Part shown: piece after piece, positions 18,101-30,807 of the stretch
How the letters are laid out: each line of letters begins with the position of its first letter
How positions within the stretch are numbered: position 1 is the stretch's first letter
Translations under genes and position numbers: made by a program
From: Streptomyces sp. NBC_00237
Lineage (GTDB): Bacteria > Actinomycetota > Actinomycetes > Streptomycetales > Streptomycetaceae
Length of the DNA: 64,000 bases
Direction of reading: 5' to 3'
Assembly (NCBI RefSeq): GCF_026342435.1
Contig: NZ_JAPEMT010000001.1
Coordinates: 248,001 to 312,000 of the forward strand
The notes under the pieces: model-generated
What the model saw: the letters and a program-made list of their open reading frames with translations, nothing else
Told to the model about the DNA's origin: nothing
The model's database searches: none

Positions 18101-21100
18101 ACCGCCATGGTCGAACTCGCCGTCCGGGCGGGCGACCAGGTCGGCTGCGGCCACCTCGAAGAACTCACCCTGGAAGTACCGCTCGTGCTGCCCGAGGACG
18201 ACGGGATGCGCGTCCAGGTCGCCGTGGGCGTCCCCGACACGTCCGGCTCCCGCACGGTTCACGTGTACGCCCGCCAGGAGAGCCTGCCCGCCGACGAACC
18301 GTGGACCCTGCACGCCTCCGGCCTGCTCGGCACCGGCATCGGCGCACCCGGCAGCCGCCTGGACGTCTGGCCCCCCGAGGACGCCGAGGCCCTGGACACC
18401 ACCGGCCTCTACGAACGGCACGCCGAGGCGGGCCTGGAGTACGGCCCGACCTTCCGGGCCCTGACCGCCGCCTGGCGGCGCGGCGAGGAAGTCTTCGCCG
18501 AGGTACGGCTGCCCGAGCGGCCCGCCGCCGACGCGCCCCGCTTCGGCCTGCACCCGGCCGCCTTCGACGCCGCCCTGCACGCGCTGGCGCTGCTCGGCGA
18601 CGGCTCCGCCGACGACACCGCCCGGCTGCCCTTCCTCTTCGAGGGCGTCACCCTGCACGCCGCCGGAGCCTCCGTCCTGCGCGCCCGGCTCGTGCCGACC
18701 GGCACCGACGCCTTCGCCGTCGACCTGGCCGACGCCACCGGCGCACCCGTCGCCACCGTGGCCTCCCTCGCGGCTCGCCCGCTCACCAACCTGCGCGCGG
18801 CCCGCGACACCACCGCCGACGCCCTGTTCACCCTCGGCTGGCAGCCGCTGCCCCTGGAGACCGACGCCCCCGACGCCGGGCACCGGGTGCTGCACAGCAC
18901 CCCGGGTTCGGACCAGGACGCCGTGCGTGCGGCGCTGCACACCGCGCTCGCGGCCCTCCAGGAGGACGACCCGCGCCCGCTGGCCGTCGTCACCCGAGGC
19001 GCCGTGAGCGTCGCCGGGGAGGACGTGGCCGACCTGGCCGGTGCCGCCGTGTGGGGACTCGTACGGTCCGCGCAGTCGGAGAACCCGGACCGGTTCACGC
19101 TGGTCGACCTCGAACCGGGTGCGGACGCGGGCACCGTCCTGTCCGCCGTCCTCACCTCCGGCGAACCGCAGGTCGCCGTACGCGCCGGTGCGGCCCGCGC
19201 CGCACGCCTCGTGCGCGCCGAACTGCCCGACGAGGCACCGGACGTCGCCCTCGACCCGGAGGGCACCGTGCTCCTCACGGGTGCCACCGGCGGCCTCGGC
19301 CCGGTGCTCGCCCGCCATCTCGTCACCTCCTACGGCGTCCGCCACCTCGCCCTGCTCAGCCGTTCGGGCCGGGCCGACGGGCTGATCGCCGAACTCGCCG
19401 CCCTCGGTGCCACGGCGACCGCCCACGCCTGCGACGTCGCCGACCGGGACGCCCTCGCCGCCGTACTGGCCGCCGTCCCGGCCGCACACCCGCTGACCGC
19501 AGTCGTGCACGCGGCGGGCGTGCTGGACGACGGGGTGATCACCTCGCTCACCCCCGAGCGCGTCGACGCGGTCCTCGCGCCCAAGGCGCTCGGCGCCCTG
19601 CACCTGCACGAACTGACCTCGGGCCTCGCGGCGTTCGTGATGTTCTCGTCCGTCGCCGGTACCGTCGGCGCCCCGGGCCAGGGCAACTACGCCGCCGCCA
19701 ACGCCTTCCTGGACGCTCTCGCCGCCCACCGCCGGGCCCAGGGGGCGCCCGCCCTGTCGCTGGCCTGGGGCCCGTGGGCCCCGTCCGGGGGCATGACCAG
19801 CTCCCTCGACGCGGCCGACCACGCCCGGATGGCGCGCGGTGGCATGAGCGCCCTGTCGGCCGAGGAGGGCACCGCGCTCTTCGACCTGTCGGTACGCGCC
19901 GGGCGGCCCACCGTGGTGCCGGTCCGGCTCGACCTGCCCGCGCTGCGTGCCCAGGGCGCCGCTCTCGCACCCGTCCTGCGTGCCCTCGCGGGCCGCCCGG
20001 CCCGTCGGGAGGCCGCCGCCGTGGGCGTCGGCGCCGACTTCGCCGAACGGATGGCCGTCCTCGGCGACGCGGAGCGCGCCGAGGCACTGCTGCACACCGT
20101 CCGCGCCCACGTGGCCGGAGTGCTCGGCCACGCGAACCCGGAGGGCGTGGAGACCGACCGGGCCTTCAAGGACCTCGGCTTCGACTCGCTCGCCGCGATC
20201 GAACTGCGCAACTCGCTGATCGCGGAGACCGGGCAGCGGCTGTCCGCGACCCTCGTCTTCGACCACCCGTCGCCCGAGGCGCTCGCCACCTACCTCGGCA
20301 CCCTGCTCGGCGGCGCCGCGACCGGGGCACGCCCCGGCCGCACCCGCAGCAGGTCCCGGGCGGACGAGCCCCTGGCGATCGTGGGTCTGGCCTGCCGCTA
20401 CCCGGGCGACGTCCGCACCCCGGACGACCTGTGGCGGCTCGTCGCCGACGGCGCCGACGCCATCAGCCCCTTCCCCGGCAACCGGGGCTGGGACGTCGAC
20501 CGGATCGTCGACCCCACCCGGCAGCGCCCCGACACCTCCTACGTGGGCGAGGGCGGGTTCCTGCACGACGCGGGAGCGTTCGACGCCCCGTTCTTCGGCA
20601 TCAGCCCCAAGGAAGCCCTGGTCATGGACCCCCAGCAGCGGCTGCTGCTGGAGGAGTCCTGGAAGGCGCTGGAGCACGCGGGCATCGACCCGCACAGCCT
20701 CAAGGGCAGCCGCACCGGCGTGTTCGCGGGCGTCCAGTACCACGACTACTTCGGCAGCTTCGGCTCCGGCAGCATCATCTCCGGCCGGGTCGCCTACACC
20801 CTGGGCCTCGAAGGTCCTTCGCTCTCCGTCGACACAGCCTGCTCCTCGTCGCTCGTCGCGCTGCACCTCGCCGCCCAGTCGCTCCGGCAGGGCGAGTCCG
20901 ACCTCGCGCTGGTCGGCGGTGTCGCCGTGATGGCCACTCCGGAGACGTTCATCGAGTTCAGCAGGCAGGGCGCGCTCGCCCCCGACGCCCGTACCCGTGC
21001 CTTCGCGGACGCCGCGGGCGGCACCGTGTGGGGCGAGGGCGTCGGCGTCATGGTCGTGGAGCGGCTCTCCGACGCCCGTCGCAACGGCCATGAGGTACTG

Positions 21101-24100
21101 GCCGTCGTGCGCGGCTCCGCCGTCAACCAGGACGGCGCGTCCAACGGCCTCACCGCCCCCAACGGCCCCTCCCAGGAACGCGTCGTCCTCGAAGCGCTGG
21201 CGAACGCGCGGCTCACCACCGCCGACGTGGACGTGGTGGAGGCGCACGGCACCGGCACCACGCTGGGCGACCCCATCGAGGCGCAGGCGCTGCTCGCGAC
21301 GTACGGGCAGGGCAGGTCCGACGACGCTCCGCTGTGGCTCGGCTCGGTCAAGTCCAACATCGGTCACACCCAGGCCGCCGCCGGTGTCGCCGGTGTCATC
21401 AAGATGGTCATGGCGATGCGCCACGGCGTCCTGCCGAAGTCCCTGCACGTGGACCGGCCGTCCACCAAGGTGGACTGGGACGCCGGGAACGTACGGGTGC
21501 TGGCGGAACAGCACGACTGGCCGGAACACGGCCGTCCGCGCAGGGCCGGTGTGTCCTCGTTCGGGATCAGCGGCACCAACGCCCACATCATCCTCGAACA
21601 GGCCCCCGCCGCGCCCGCCGCGGAGCCCCGGCCCACCACTACGGACCTCACGGTGCCGTGGCTGCTCACGGCGAAGAACCCGGCCGCCCTCGCCGCCCAG
21701 GCCGCCACGCTCCTCGGGCACCTCGACACCCACCCGGAACTCGACCCGTCCGACATCGGCTGGACCCTGGCCACCAGCCGCGCCCGGTTCGCCCACCGTG
21801 CGTCGATCACCGGCGCCGGTACGGCCGAACTGCGCGGCGCCCTGGCCGCGTTGGCCGACGGCACCACCGCCCGCGGCCTCGCCGAGGGCGAGGCTCCCGG
21901 CCGCGCCCGGCCCGTGTTCGTCTTCCCCGGCCAGGGCTCCCAGTGGTCCGGCATGGCCGTCCGGCTCATCGAGGAGTCCCCCGTGTTCGCGGGCCGCATG
22001 GCCGAGTGCGCCTCGGCCCTGGAGCCGTACACCGACTGGGACTTCGGGACGGAGCTGCGCGGCGGACTCGACCGCGTGGACGTCGTCCAGCCGCTCCTGT
22101 GGGCCGTGATGGTGTCCCTCGCGCACACCTGGAGCGAGTTCGGTGTCGCCCCGGCCGCCGTGATCGGGCACTCCCAGGGCGAGATCGCCGCCGCCTGCGC
22201 GATCGGCGCCCTGACCCTCCAGGACGGCGCCCGCGTCGTCGCGCTGCGCTCCCGCGCCATCGCCGAGCTGCTGTCCGGCTCGGGCGGCATGATGTCCGTC
22301 GGCGAAGGCGCCGACGCGGTCCGCGCCCGGCTCGCCGCCTGGGACGGCCGACTGTCGGTCGCCGCCGTCAACGGCGCCGCCTCCACAGTGGTGTCCGGCG
22401 ACTCCGACGCCCTCGACGAACTCCTCGACCAGCTGCGCGAGGAGAAGGTCCGCGCCAAGCGCCTGCCCGTGGACTACGCCTCCCACAGCGCCCACGTCGA
22501 GACCCTGCGCGAGCGCCTCGCCGACGACCTCGCCGGCATCGTGCCGCGCGCCTCCCAGGTGCCGTTCTACTCGACGGTCACCGGCGCCCCGATCGACACC
22601 GCCGAACTCGGCAGCGACTACTGGTACACCAACCTGCGCACCACCGTGCACTTCGAGCAGGCGGTACTCGCCGCCGTCGCCGACGGGCACCACCTGTTCG
22701 TCGAGTCCAGCCCCCACCCGGTGCTGACCGTCGGCATCCAGGAGACCGACGACACCGTCGCCGCCGTGGGCTCCCTGCGCCGCGACGACGGCGGCCGGGA
22801 CCGGCTGCTCACCGCGCTCGGAGAAGCCTTCACCCGGGGTGCGAGCGTCGACTGGACCGCCGTCGCCGAGGGCCGCCGCCCGCGTCGCGTCGTCCTCCCC
22901 GGCTACTCCTTCCAGCACGAGTGGTACTGGCTCGACTCCACGGCGACCGGCGCCGACGTCACCTCCGCCGGACTCGACCCCACCGGCCACGCCCTGCTCG
23001 GTGCCGCCGTGGTCCGCGCCGACAGCGAGGGGGCCGTCCTCACCGGACGCCTGTCGCCCTCCACCCACCCCTGGCTGGAGGACCACCGCGTCGGCGGCGT
23101 GCTGCTCTTTCCCGGCACGGGCCACCTGGAGCTCGCGCTGCGCGCCGGGGACCAGGTCGGCTGCGGCGACATCGTCGAACTCACCCTGGACACCCCCCTG
23201 GTCCTGCCCGACCACGGCGCCGTCCAGCTCCAGGTCGTCGTCGGCACGCCCGCAGGAGAGACCCGCCCGGTCAGCATCTGGTCGCGTCCCGAGAGCCCCG
23301 AAGAGGACCTGCCGTGGACCCGGCACGCCGAGGGCCTCCTCGCCCCGACCGGCACCCTCCCCGTGACCGCCGAGCCGTTCGCCGCCTGGCCCCCGCAGGG
23401 CGCCGAAGCGATACCGCTCGACGGCCTGTACGACGAGCTCGCCGCCCTCGGCCTCGGCTACGGCCCCCTGTTCCAGGGCCTGCGGGCCGCCTGGCGTACC
23501 GACGACGGTCTGTACGCGGAGGTCGCGAGCGACGCGGCCCCCGACGGGTTCGGTCTGCACCCGGCCCTGTCGGACGCCGTCCTGCACACCGTCGGCCTGA
23601 CCGACGCGGCGGGCGACGAGGCCCTGCTGCCGTTCGCCTGGTCCGGAGTGCGCCTGCACGCGGCGGGCGCCACCGAACTGCGCGTGCGCGTCCGCTCCAC
23701 CGGCGAGGGAACCGTCACCCTGACGCTCGCCGACCCGACGGGCACGCCCGTCGCCACCGTCGACTCGCTCACCCTGCGGCCTTTGCGGACCGGGGCACTG
23801 GCCGCCGCGTCCCGCACGGCCCGCGCGGGCGCCCTGTACCGCGTCGGCTGGGTGCCCGCACCGTCCGTCACGGCGACCGTTGCCCTGCCGGAGGTCCTGC
23901 GCGCCCCGGCCGGGGTGAGCGCCGCCGAGACCCGTACGGCGGTCGACACCGTGCTCGGCGAGCTGCGGACGCGGCTCGCCGACGAGCACCTCACGGACAC
24001 CACCCTGGTCGTCGTCACCGGCACCGACCCGGCCGGAGCCGCCGTCGGCGGCCTGATCCGGTCCGCGCAGTCGGAGAACCCCGGCCGCATCGTGCTGCTG

Positions 24101-27100
24101 GAGACCGAGGGGGAGCCGGACGCCGGACGCCTCGCCGAGGCGCTCGCGACCGGGGAACCGCACCTCGCGCTGCGCGACGGCGCCTGGCACGTGCCCCGGC
24201 TGGCCCGCGTCGAGACCCCGGACGAGAGCGGGGACACCACCGAGGAGAGCGGCAACACCACCGAGGAGAGCGGCAACACCGGTTCCCTCGGCACCGGCAC
24301 CGTCCTCATCACCGGTGCGTCCGGCGCTCTCGGCGGGATCCTCGCCCGCCATCTCGTCACCGAGCGGAACGTCCGTCATCTGCTGCTGCTCAGCCGCAGC
24401 GGCAACACCGACACCCTGGCGGCCGAACTCGCCGATCTGGGCGCCGAGGCGACGAGCGTCGCCTGCGACGTGGCGGACCGCGCGGCCCTCGCCGATGTCC
24501 TGGCCGCCGTACCGGCCGACCGGCCGCTCACCGCCGTGCTCCACGCGGCGGGCGTACTCGCCGACGGCGTACTCACCTCCCTCACACCGGAACGGCTGGA
24601 CGCGGTGTTCCGGCCGAAGGTCGACGCCGCCTGGAACCTGCACGAACTCACCGAGGGACTGGACCTCTCGGCGTTCGTCCTGTTCTCCTCGTCGGCCGCC
24701 ACCCTCGGTTCGCCGGGGCAGGCCAACTACGCCGCCGCCAACGCCTATCTCGACGCGCTCGCCGTGCACCGCCGGACCCTCGGCCTGCCCGCGCACTCGC
24801 TGGGGTGGGGGCTGTGGGCCCAGGCCGGTGGCATGACCGGCACGCTCGACGAGGCGGACCGTACCCGCATCGCGCGCGGTGGTGTCGCCCCACTGGAGAC
24901 CGAGGAGGGCGTCGTCCTGTTCGACGCCGCCCTGCGCGGAGCCGATCCGGCGGTGCTGCCCGTGAAGCTGGACCTGGCCTCCCTGCGCGCCCAGGCGGAG
25001 GACCTGGCCCCGCTGTTCCGCTCCCTGGTGCCCGTACGCCGTCCCGGCGCGGCCACCGGGCAGAGCACGGCCGGTGGCGGTGACGCGCTGCGGGAGCGGC
25101 TCGCCGGGCTGCTGGAGGCGGAGCGCGAGCCGTTCCTCACCGAACTGGTACAGAGCCACGTGGCGGCGATCCTGGGGTATCGCTCCGCGCAGGACGTCGG
25201 CCGCACCCTGGCCTTCAGGGAACTCGGCTTCGACTCCCTGGCGGCCGTGGAACTGCGCAACAAGCTCTCCTCGGCGACCGGCCTGCGACTGCCCGCGACC
25301 CTGGTCTTCGACCACCCCACCCCCGCCGAACTCACCCGCTACCTGTTCGACGAACTCACCGGCACGCTCGCCGAGGCGACCGTCCGCACCGCCCCCCGCA
25401 AGAGCGCCGCCGACGAGCCCGTCGCCATCGTCGGCATGGCCTGCCGTTTCCCCGGCGGCATCGCCTCGCCCGAGGACCTGTGGCGGCTGGTCTTTGAAGG
25501 CCGCGACACGGCAGGCGACTTCCCGGCCGACCGGGGCTGGGACGTGGACAACCTCCACGACCCGACGCTGGACCGGCCCGGCACGAGCTACACCCGGCAG
25601 GGCTCCTTCCTGTACGACGCCGGAGAGTTCGACCCGGCGTTCTTCGCCATGGACGACGAGGAAGCCCTGGTCACCGACCCTCAGCAGCGGCTGCTCCTGG
25701 AGACGTCCTGGGAGGCGCTGGAGCGCGCCTCCATCGACCCGGCCACCCTGCGCGGCTCCGACACCGGCGTCTTCGCGGGCGTCATGTACCACGACTACTT
25801 CGGCAGCTTCGGATCCGGCAGCGTGGTCTCCGGACGCGTCGCCTACACCCTCGGCCTGGAGGGCCCGACGCTCAGCGTCGACACGGCCTGCTCCTCGTCG
25901 CTCGTGGCGCTGCACCTGGCCGCCCAGGCGCTGCGCGAGGGCGACTGCTCGCTGGCGCTGGCCGGAGGCGTGACCGTCATGGCCACCCCGGGCACCTTCG
26001 TGGAGTTCAGCCGGCACCGGGGCCTGTCCCGCGACGGGCGCTGCCGCCCCTTCGCGGACGCCGCCGACGGCACCGGTTTCGGCGAGGGCGCGGGCGTCCT
26101 GCTGCTGGAACGGCTCTCCGACGCCCAACGCAACGGCCGCCGGATCCTCGCCGTGCTGCGCGGCACCGCCGTCAACCAGGACGGCGCCTCCAACGGCATC
26201 AGCGCCCCCAGCGGCCCCGCACAGCAGCGGGTCATCCGCCGCGCCCTGGAGACCGCCGGCGTTCCCGCCGCCGAGGTCGACGTCGTCGAGGCACACGGCA
26301 CCGGCACCACCCTCGGCGACCCGATCGAGGCCCAGGCCCTGATCGCCACCTACGGCGCCGAGCACACCGAGGACAGCCCGCTGTGGCTCGGCTCGGTCAA
26401 GTCCAACCTCGGCCACACGCAGGCCGCCGCCGGTGTCGCCGGGGTCATCAAGATGATCCAGGCGATCCGCAACGAGACCCTGCCGGCCAGCCTCGGCGTC
26501 GACCGGCCCTCCCGGCACGTCGAGTGGGAGGGCGCGGGCGTCCGCCTGCTCACCGAGTCCCGCAGCTGGCCGGACCCGGGACGGCCGCGCCGCGCGGGCA
26601 TCTCCTCCTTCGGCATCTCCGGCACCAACGCCCACGTGATCGTCGAGGCCGCGCCCGCCGACGGGCCGGCCGAACCGGTCGCACCGCCCACCGCACCGAC
26701 GACGGACACCGTGCCCTGGCTGCTCTCGGGCCACACCCCCGACGCCCTGCGCGCCCAGGCCGCCCGGCTGCTGGAGCACCTGTCCGCAGCCACCGGCACC
26801 GACCCGCACCGGCTCGCCGGAGCGCTCGCCCACGCCCGCACCGGGCTCGCCCACCGGGCGGCCGTCGTCGGCAGCACCCTGGACGAACTCACCGCAGGGG
26901 TACGGGCGGTGGCCGAGGGCCGGGCACCCGGGGCCGGGGCCCTCGGCACGGCCACCGAGGGACGGCTCGCCTTCCTCTTCTCCGGCCAGGGCTCGCAGCT
27001 GCCGGGCATGGGCACCCGCCTCGCGGCGGAGTTCCCCGCCTTCGCGGCGGCCTTCGACGAGGTCCGGGCACACCTGGACCCGCTGCTCGGCAGGCCGCTC

Positions 27101-30100
27101 GCCGAGGTGATGGACTCCGCCGAACTGCTGGAGCGCACCGAGTACACCCAGCCCGCCCTGTTCGCGGTCGAAGTGGCCCTGTACCGGCTCCTGGAGTCGT
27201 TCGGGGTACGGCCCGACCTGCTCGCCGGGCACTCCGTCGGCGAGTTCGCCGCCGCCCACGTCGCGGGTGTCCTCGGCCTGAAGGACGCCTGCACGCTGAT
27301 CGTCGCCCGGGGCAGGCTGATGCAGTCCCTGCCCGAGGGCGGCGTGATGATCGCCGTACGCGCCACCGAGGACGAGGTCGCGCCGCTGCTGGGCGAAGGC
27401 GTCGGGATCGCCGCCGTCAACGGGCCCACGTCCGTCGTCGTCTCCGGCCCCGCGGGACCGGCCCGCGCCCTGGCCGCCCGGTTCGGGCGCACCAAGGAAC
27501 TGGCCGTCAGCCACGCCTTCCACTCGGCCCTGATGGAGCCGGTGCTGGCCGAGTTCCGCGAGGTCGCCGAGTCCCTGACCTACGGAACGCTGCGCATCCC
27601 CCTGGTGTCCACCCTCACCGGCGCCCCGGCCGCCCCCGACGAGCTGTCCACGCCCGACTACTGGGTGCGGCACGCCCGCGAGGCCGTCCGCTTCGCCGAC
27701 GCCGTCGGCGCTCTGCACGATGCCGGAGCGCGTCTCTTCGCCGAGGTCGGACCGGGCAACGCGCTCACCTCGGCGGCCGTCGACTGCCTGCCCGACGGGA
27801 CGGCGGTCGTACCGCTGCTGCGCAAGGACCGCGAGGAGACCGAGGCCCTGCTCACCGGGACCGCCGCCCTGCACGTCCACGGGGGTGCCGTCGACTGGGC
27901 GGCCCTGCTGCCCCGTCACGACGGCTCGGACCTGCCCACCTACGCCTTCCAGCGCAGCCGTTACTGGATGACCGGCGACGTCGGTCTGCCCCGCGCGTCG
28001 GGGGACCACCCGCTCCTGGGCACCGCTGTCGAACTCGCCGACGCCGACGGCACCCTGTACGTCGGACGGCTGGCACTCGCCGAGCACCCGTGGCTGTCCG
28101 ACCACCGCGTCGGCGGCGTACCGCTGCTCCCGGGTACGGCGTTCGTGGAGATGGCCCTCGCCGCCGGAGCCGGTCTCGGCTGCGACAGGGTCGAGGACCT
28201 GACCGTCACCGAACCGCTGGTCCTGCCCGAGGACGGCGCCGTACGCCTCCAGTGCACGGTCGGCGAACCCGACCCGGCAGGCAACCGCGCCTTCCGCGTC
28301 CACGCCGCCACGGGCGAGGGCGACCCGTGGGTCACGCACGCCGCCGGCCTCCTGCGGCCCGCGGAAGAGCGGCCGGACCACGACCTGGCCGCCTGGCCGC
28401 CGCCCGGTGCCGAACCGGTCGACCTGGACGGCGTCTACGCACGCCTCGCGGAACTGGGCGCCGAGTACGGGCCCCGCTTCCAGGGCCTGCGCGCCGCCTG
28501 GCGGCGCGGCGAGGAGACGTACGCCGAGGTCGCCGTCCCCGCCGACGGAACCGGGTTCGGCCTGCACCCGGCCCTGTTCGACGCCGCCCTGCACGCCATC
28601 GGGCTGCGGGCCGGAGCCGAGGAGCGCATGTCGCTGCCCTTCAACTGGAGCGGCGTGGAACTGCACCAGCGGGGCGTGAGCGCCCTCCGGGTGCGGATCA
28701 CCCCCGCCGGAACCGGCGCGGTACGCATCGAGACCGCCGACGGGACGGGCCGGCCCGTCGCACGGGTGGCGACGCTGTCGCTGCGGGAGGTGGACCCGCA
28801 GCGGATCGCCGCCGCCGCGTCGGGCGGGCACGACGACCTGTTCGCTCTCGACTGGTCGCCCGTGTCCGTGCCGGCCGCGCCGCAGGCCGGACTGTGGACC
28901 GTCCTGGGCACCGGCCGCGAGGAGCTGGCGGCCGCCATGTCCGGCGAGGTCGCGCAGACCGTCCTCGTGGACGACCTCGCCGAGGCCGCCGCACTGGCCC
29001 CCGACACCGTGGTCGTGCTGCACCACGGCGGGGACGCACCGGACGTGGTGCGGGCCGGTCTGCTGCGCCTGCTGGAGCAGGTGCAGGACCTGCTGCTGGA
29101 CGGCCGGTTCGCGGACAGCACCCTCGTGGTGGTCACCCGGGGCGCCACCGGCCCCGGCGAGGTCACCGACCCCGGTGCCGCCGCCGCGTGGGGCCTGATC
29201 CGCTCCGCGCAGTCCGAGCACCCCGGCCGGCTGGTCATCGCCGACCTCGACGACTCGGACGCCTCGCGCCGTCTGCTCCCCTCCGCCGTCGCCTGCGGAG
29301 AGCCCCAACTGGCGCTGCGCGAGGGCGCGGTGAGCGTCCCCCGGCTGGTGCGGGCGCCGCGCCTGGCCGAGCCCGCCCCGGCCGACTGGTCCGGCGGTGT
29401 GCTCCTCACCGGCGGCACTGGCGCCCTGGGCCGGCTCGTCGCCCGGCACCTGGTCACCGAGCACGGTGCGGAGCGCCTGGTACTGCTCAGCCGAGGCGGG
29501 CCCGAAGCACCCGGTGCGGCCGAGCTCCGCGGGGAGCTGACCGGGCTCGGCGCGGAGGTGACCGTCGTCGCCTGCGACGCGGCGGACCGCGACGCCCTCG
29601 CCCGGGTACTGGACGAGCACCCGGTCTCCGCCGTGGTGCACACCGCGGGCGTCCTCGCCGACGCCGTGCTGACCTCGCTGGAACCCGACCGGCTGGACGC
29701 CGTACTGCGGCCCAAGCTCGACGCGGCCTGGCACCTGCACGAACTCACCCGGGAACGCCCGCTGACCGCGTTCGTCCTCTTCTCCTCGGCGGCCGGTCTT
29801 CTCGGCGGCCCGGGGCAGTCCGGGTACGCCGCCGCCAACACCTTCCTGGACGCGCTCGCCGCCCACCGCAGGTCGCTCGGTCTGCCCGGCGCCTCCCTCG
29901 CCTGGGGCGCCTGGTCGGGCAGTGGCGGCATGGCCGACCGGCTCGACGACACCGACACCCGCCGGATGGCCTCCGGCGGAGTCCTGGCCCTGGACGCCGG
30001 GGAGGGTCTCGCCCTGTTCGACACGAGTGTGGGCCGGGCCGAACCCGTACTGCTGGCTGCCCGCCTGGACCTCGCCCCGCGCGAGGCCGGCACGGTCGCC

Positions 30101-30697
30101 CCGTTGCTGCGCTCCCTGGTGCGCGAGCCGCGCCGGACCGGGCCCACGGCGTCGGGTGCCGCTACCGCGCTGCGCCGCGAACTGGCCGAGGTCACCCCCG
30201 AGGAGAGGGCGGAACGGCTGCTGCGGCTGGTGCGGGACGAGGCCAGGACCGTACTCGGCATCGAGGACTTCGACGCCGAACTCCCCTTCAAGGACCTCGG
30301 CTTCGACTCGCTGACCGCCGTCGAGTTCCGCAACCGGCTCAACGAGGCCACCGGCCTGCGGCTGACCGCGACGCTCGTCTTCGACCACCCCAGCCCGCTC
30401 GCGCTCACCGAGCACCTCGGTGCCGAACTGGCGCCGAAGAACGGTGGGACGAGGAGCACCGAGGGGGACGAGGAGGACATGCTCCGGGCGGCCCTCGCCG
30501 CCGTACCGGTGTCCCGGCTGCGTGAGGCAGGGCTCCTGGACGGTCTGCTCGAACTCGCCGGACTGCGGCCCGCGCAGGACCCGGCGGAGGCCGCCGGGCC
30601 CCGCCGCGTGTCGATCGACGCGATGGACGCCGAGAGCCTGATCAGCATGGCGCTCGACGATCTCGATCTCGATCTCGACGAGGACGACGCCCTGTGA
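15194..30697 (+). CDS. Type I polyketide synthase, three modules (each KS-AT-DH-KR-ACP)
   Basis: Giant protein of 5167 residues that adds three units, each reduced to a double bond. Module 1: KS C206, AT S659 with HAFH at 752 (malonyl), DH H959, KR from 1357 with LDDG and Y1499, ACP S1665. Module 2: KS C1883, AT with GHSQGE (S2327) and YASH (Y2428), the methylmalonyl signature, DH H2631, KR from 3035 with Y3179, ACP S3348. Module 3: KS C3566, AT S4014 with HAFH at 4107 (malonyl), DH H4304, KR from 4734 with Y4878, ACP S5039. The third KS is unusual, with [10 protein letters not shown] where others have [10 protein letters not shown]. Two linkers contain in-frame repeats (17015-17056, 24221-24283). 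The C-terminal docking tail ([14 protein letters not shown] plus an Asp/Leu end) is of another class than those of the two upstream PKSs, fitting exclusive hand-off to the last protein. Confidence 0.95.
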   Translation: MTNDEKLLSYLKRVSADLAQTRQRLHEVETQDREPIAIVGMGCRFPGGVSTPEEFWRLVHDGTDAIGDFPDDRGWDVGTLYDPDPDATGKTYVTRGGFLDDAAGFEPDFFGISPREAVAMDPQQRLLLEVSWEALERARIAPDAAHGARVGVFAGTNGQDYKDLLARMPEDSEAALGTGVLAAVISGRISYTLGLEGPAVTVDTACSSALVAVHLAVQALRNKECTLALAGGATVMSTPNNFIAFSRQRGLAADGASKSFADAADGTSWGEGAGMLVLERLSDARRNGHEVLAVVRGSAVNQDGASNGLTAPNGPSQQRVIRAALAGAQLTTADVDLLEAHGTGTTLGDPIEAQALLATYGQGRSEDAPLWLGSVKSNIGHTQAAAGVAGIIKAVMAMRHRVLPKSLYADEPSTKVDWDRGNVRLLTENRPWADPGRPRRAAVSSFGASGTNAHTILEEPPAAEATDAEPEPRTAPPLVPWVLTGRTEQALREQAARLAAVVGDADPVDVAHSLVATRTAHQYRSVVLGSDRDALVAATTGVAEGGRGAAAGRVRKGQTAFLFTGQGAQRAGMGRELHRDFPVFAQTFDEICALFGDDVPDLRDLVLGTDVPGTDVSGTDPEPLNRTSRTQAALFAFEVALYRLVASWGLAPDYLAGHSIGEIAAAHVAGVLDLKDATTLVAARGALMQALPEGGAMIAVRATEDEVRPLLTENVGIAAVNGPASVVISGDSAEAEAVAAHFGKSRRLKVSHAFHSPLMEPMLADFRSVVATLTFHPATVPVVSNVTGALATQDIATPDYWVRHVREAVRFHDGIRALAAAGVTRFLEIGPDAVLTAMARECLTVDGTATDAVLAAASRRERDETETLLTAVAQMYVGGALVDWTALYTGARTLDLPTTAFQRERFWPETAAVVGDVGSAGLDPADHPLLGAATMLAASDGAVLTGRLSPRSHPWLADHVVGGSVVVPGTAMVELAVRAGDQVGCGHLEELTLEVPLVLPEDDGMRVQVAVGVPDTSGSRTVHVYARQESLPADEPWTLHASGLLGTGIGAPGSRLDVWPPEDAEALDTTGLYERHAEAGLEYGPTFRALTAAWRRGEEVFAEVRLPERPAADAPRFGLHPAAFDAALHALALLGDGSADDTARLPFLFEGVTLHAAGASVLRARLVPTGTDAFAVDLADATGAPVATVASLAARPLTNLRAARDTTADALFTLGWQPLPLETDAPDAGHRVLHSTPGSDQDAVRAALHTALAALQEDDPRPLAVVTRGAVSVAGEDVADLAGAAVWGLVRSAQSENPDRFTLVDLEPGADAGTVLSAVLTSGEPQVAVRAGAARAARLVRAELPDEAPDVALDPEGTVLLTGATGGLGPVLARHLVTSYGVRHLALLSRSGRADGLIAELAALGATATAHACDVADRDALAAVLAAVPAAHPLTAVVHAAGVLDDGVITSLTPERVDAVLAPKALGALHLHELTSGLAAFVMFSSVAGTVGAPGQGNYAAANAFLDALAAHRRAQGAPALSLAWGPWAPSGGMTSSLDAADHARMARGGMSALSAEEGTALFDLSVRAGRPTVVPVRLDLPALRAQGAALAPVLRALAGRPARREAAAVGVGADFAERMAVLGDAERAEALLHTVRAHVAGVLGHANPEGVETDRAFKDLGFDSLAAIELRNSLIAETGQRLSATLVFDHPSPEALATYLGTLLGGAATGARPGRTRSRSRADEPLAIVGLACRYPGDVRTPDDLWRLVADGADAISPFPGNRGWDVDRIVDPTRQRPDTSYVGEGGFLHDAGAFDAPFFGISPKEALVMDPQQRLLLEESWKALEHAGIDPHSLKGSRTGVFAGVQYHDYFGSFGSGSIISGRVAYTLGLEGPSLSVDTACSSSLVALHLAAQSLRQGESDLALVGGVAVMATPETFIEFSRQGALAPDARTRAFADAAGGTVWGEGVGVMVVERLSDARRNGHEVLAVVRGSAVNQDGASNGLTAPNGPSQERVVLEALANARLTTADVDVVEAHGTGTTLGDPIEAQALLATYGQGRSDDAPLWLGSVKSNIGHTQAAAGVAGVIKMVMAMRHGVLPKSLHVDRPSTKVDWDAGNVRVLAEQHDWPEHGRPRRAGVSSFGISGTNAHIILEQAPAAPAAEPRPTTTDLTVPWLLTAKNPAALAAQAATLLGHLDTHPELDPSDIGWTLATSRARFAHRASITGAGTAELRGALAALADGTTARGLAEGEAPGRARPVFVFPGQGSQWSGMAVRLIEESPVFAGRMAECASALEPYTDWDFGTELRGGLDRVDVVQPLLWAVMVSLAHTWSEFGVAPAAVIGHSQGEIAAACAIGALTLQDGARVVALRSRAIAELLSGSGGMMSVGEGADAVRARLAAWDGRLSVAAVNGAASTVVSGDSDALDELLDQLREEKVRAKRLPVDYASHSAHVETLRERLADDLAGIVPRASQVPFYSTVTGAPIDTAELGSDYWYTNLRTTVHFEQAVLAAVADGHHLFVESSPHPVLTVGIQETDDTVAAVGSLRRDDGGRDRLLTALGEAFTRGASVDWTAVAEGRRPRRVVLPGYSFQHEWYWLDSTATGADVTSAGLDPTGHALLGAAVVRADSEGAVLTGRLSPSTHPWLEDHRVGGVLLFPGTGHLELALRAGDQVGCGDIVELTLDTPLVLPDHGAVQLQVVVGTPAGETRPVSIWSRPESPEEDLPWTRHAEGLLAPTGTLPVTAEPFAAWPPQGAEAIPLDGLYDELAALGLGYGPLFQGLRAAWRTDDGLYAEVASDAAPDGFGLHPALSDAVLHTVGLTDAAGDEALLPFAWSGVRLHAAGATELRVRVRSTGEGTVTLTLADPTGTPVATVDSLTLRPLRTGALAAASRTARAGALYRVGWVPAPSVTATVALPEVLRAPAGVSAAETRTAVDTVLGELRTRLADEHLTDTTLVVVTGTDPAGAAVGGLIRSAQSENPGRIVLLETEGEPDAGRLAEALATGEPHLALRDGAWHVPRLARVETPDESGDTTEESGNTTEESGNTGSLGTGTVLITGASGALGGILARHLVTERNVRHLLLLSRSGNTDTLAAELADLGAEATSVACDVADRAALADVLAAVPADRPLTAVLHAAGVLADGVLTSLTPERLDAVFRPKVDAAWNLHELTEGLDLSAFVLFSSSAATLGSPGQANYAAANAYLDALAVHRRTLGLPAHSLGWGLWAQAGGMTGTLDEADRTRIARGGVAPLETEEGVVLFDAALRGADPAVLPVKLDLASLRAQAEDLAPLFRSLVPVRRPGAATGQSTAGGGDALRERLAGLLEAEREPFLTELVQSHVAAILGYRSAQDVGRTLAFRELGFDSLAAVELRNKLSSATGLRLPATLVFDHPTPAELTRYLFDELTGTLAEATVRTAPRKSAADEPVAIVGMACRFPGGIASPEDLWRLVFEGRDTAGDFPADRGWDVDNLHDPTLDRPGTSYTRQGSFLYDAGEFDPAFFAMDDEEALVTDPQQRLLLETSWEALERASIDPATLRGSDTGVFAGVMYHDYFGSFGSGSVVSGRVAYTLGLEGPTLSVDTACSSSLVALHLAAQALREGDCSLALAGGVTVMATPGTFVEFSRHRGLSRDGRCRPFADAADGTGFGEGAGVLLLERLSDAQRNGRRILAVLRGTAVNQDGASNGISAPSGPAQQRVIRRALETAGVPAAEVDVVEAHGTGTTLGDPIEAQALIATYGAEHTEDSPLWLGSVKSNLGHTQAAAGVAGVIKMIQAIRNETLPASLGVDRPSRHVEWEGAGVRLLTESRSWPDPGRPRRAGISSFGISGTNAHVIVEAAPADGPAEPVAPPTAPTTDTVPWLLSGHTPDALRAQAARLLEHLSAATGTDPHRLAGALAHARTGLAHRAAVVGSTLDELTAGVRAVAEGRAPGAGALGTATEGRLAFLFSGQGSQLPGMGTRLAAEFPAFAAAFDEVRAHLDPLLGRPLAEVMDSAELLERTEYTQPALFAVEVALYRLLESFGVRPDLLAGHSVGEFAAAHVAGVLGLKDACTLIVARGRLMQSLPEGGVMIAVRATEDEVAPLLGEGVGIAAVNGPTSVVVSGPAGPARALAARFGRTKELAVSHAFHSALMEPVLAEFREVAESLTYGTLRIPLVSTLTGAPAAPDELSTPDYWVRHAREAVRFADAVGALHDAGARLFAEVGPGNALTSAAVDCLPDGTAVVPLLRKDREETEALLTGTAALHVHGGAVDWAALLPRHDGSDLPTYAFQRSRYWMTGDVGLPRASGDHPLLGTAVELADADGTLYVGRLALAEHPWLSDHRVGGVPLLPGTAFVEMALAAGAGLGCDRVEDLTVTEPLVLPEDGAVRLQCTVGEPDPAGNRAFRVHAATGEGDPWVTHAAGLLRPAEERPDHDLAAWPPPGAEPVDLDGVYARLAELGAEYGPRFQGLRAAWRRGEETYAEVAVPADGTGFGLHPALFDAALHAIGLRAGAEERMSLPFNWSGVELHQRGVSALRVRITPAGTGAVRIETADGTGRPVARVATLSLREVDPQRIAAAASGGHDDLFALDWSPVSVPAAPQAGLWTVLGTGREELAAAMSGEVAQTVLVDDLAEAAALAPDTVVVLHHGGDAPDVVRAGLLRLLEQVQDLLLDGRFADSTLVVVTRGATGPGEVTDPGAAAAWGLIRSAQSEHPGRLVIADLDDSDASRRLLPSAVACGEPQLALREGAVSVPRLVRAPRLAEPAPADWSGGVLLTGGTGALGRLVARHLVTEHGAERLVLLSRGGPEAPGAAELRGELTGLGAEVTVVACDAADRDALARVLDEHPVSAVVHTAGVLADAVLTSLEPDRLDAVLRPKLDAAWHLHELTRERPLTAFVLFSSAAGLLGGPGQSGYAAANTFLDALAAHRRSLGLPGASLAWGAWSGSGGMADRLDDTDTRRMASGGVLALDAGEGLALFDTSVGRAEPVLLAARLDLAPREAGTVAPLLRSLVREPRRTGPTASGAATALRRELAEVTPEERAERLLRLVRDEARTVLGIEDFDAELPFKDLGFDSLTAVEFRNRLNEATGLRLTATLVFDHPSPLALTEHLGAELAPKNGGTRSTEGDEEDMLRAALAAVPVSRLREAGLLDGLLELAGLRPAQDPAEAAGPRRVSIDAMDAESLISMALDDLDLDLDEDDAL
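17015..17056 (+). repeat. 15-bp in-frame tandem repeat in module 1 AT
   Basis: About 2.8 copies of a 15-bp unit (GGTACCGACGTGTCC type) encode [14 protein letters not shown] within the AT domain of the first module of the three-module PKS. Confidence 0.75.
24221..24283 (+). repeat. 21-bp in-frame tandem repeat before the module 2 KR
   Basis: Three copies of a 21-bp unit encode (D/E)ESG(D/N)T(T/G), an acidic, flexible insert just before the ketoreductase nucleotide-binding loop. Confidence 0.85.
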
Positions 30698-30792
30698 CGA
30701 AGCCCGCGACGAAGCCCGCGACGAAGCCCGCGACGAAGCCCGCGGCGAAGTCCGTGACGAAGCCGGTGACGAAGTCCGTGACGAAGCCCGCG
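30697..30792 (+). repeat. Eight 12-bp tandem repeats at the junction of two PKS genes
   Basis: Eight consecutive units of ACGAAGCCCGCG type (five exact, three variant ending GTG) begin right after a GTG that overlaps the upstream stop codon. In frame with the next PKS they would encode (T/A)K(P/S)(A/V) repeats. Either they form a Lys/Pro-rich N-terminal extension or they are an expanded leader. Confidence 0.85.
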
Positions 30793-30794
30793 AC

Positions 30795-30801
30795 AAGGAA
30801 G
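30795..30801 (+). promoter_or_regulatory. Ribosome binding site deciding the last PKS start
   Basis: AAGGAAG lies six nucleotides before ATG 30808, the best Shine-Dalgarno match around this junction. The competing GTG at 30694 has only GAGG ten nucleotides upstream. Confidence 0.65.
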
Positions 30802-30807
30802 ACAACC

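Noticed and set aside
15095..30805. Minus-strand open frame of 5236 codons opposite the three-module PKS, and similar ones opposite the other PKS genes (4934-10354, 53706-61454)
   Set aside because: Mirror image of high-GC codon bias; Gly/Arg/Val/Glu-rich, no domains, no ribosome site, and each fully overlaps a PKS with intact catalytic motifs.
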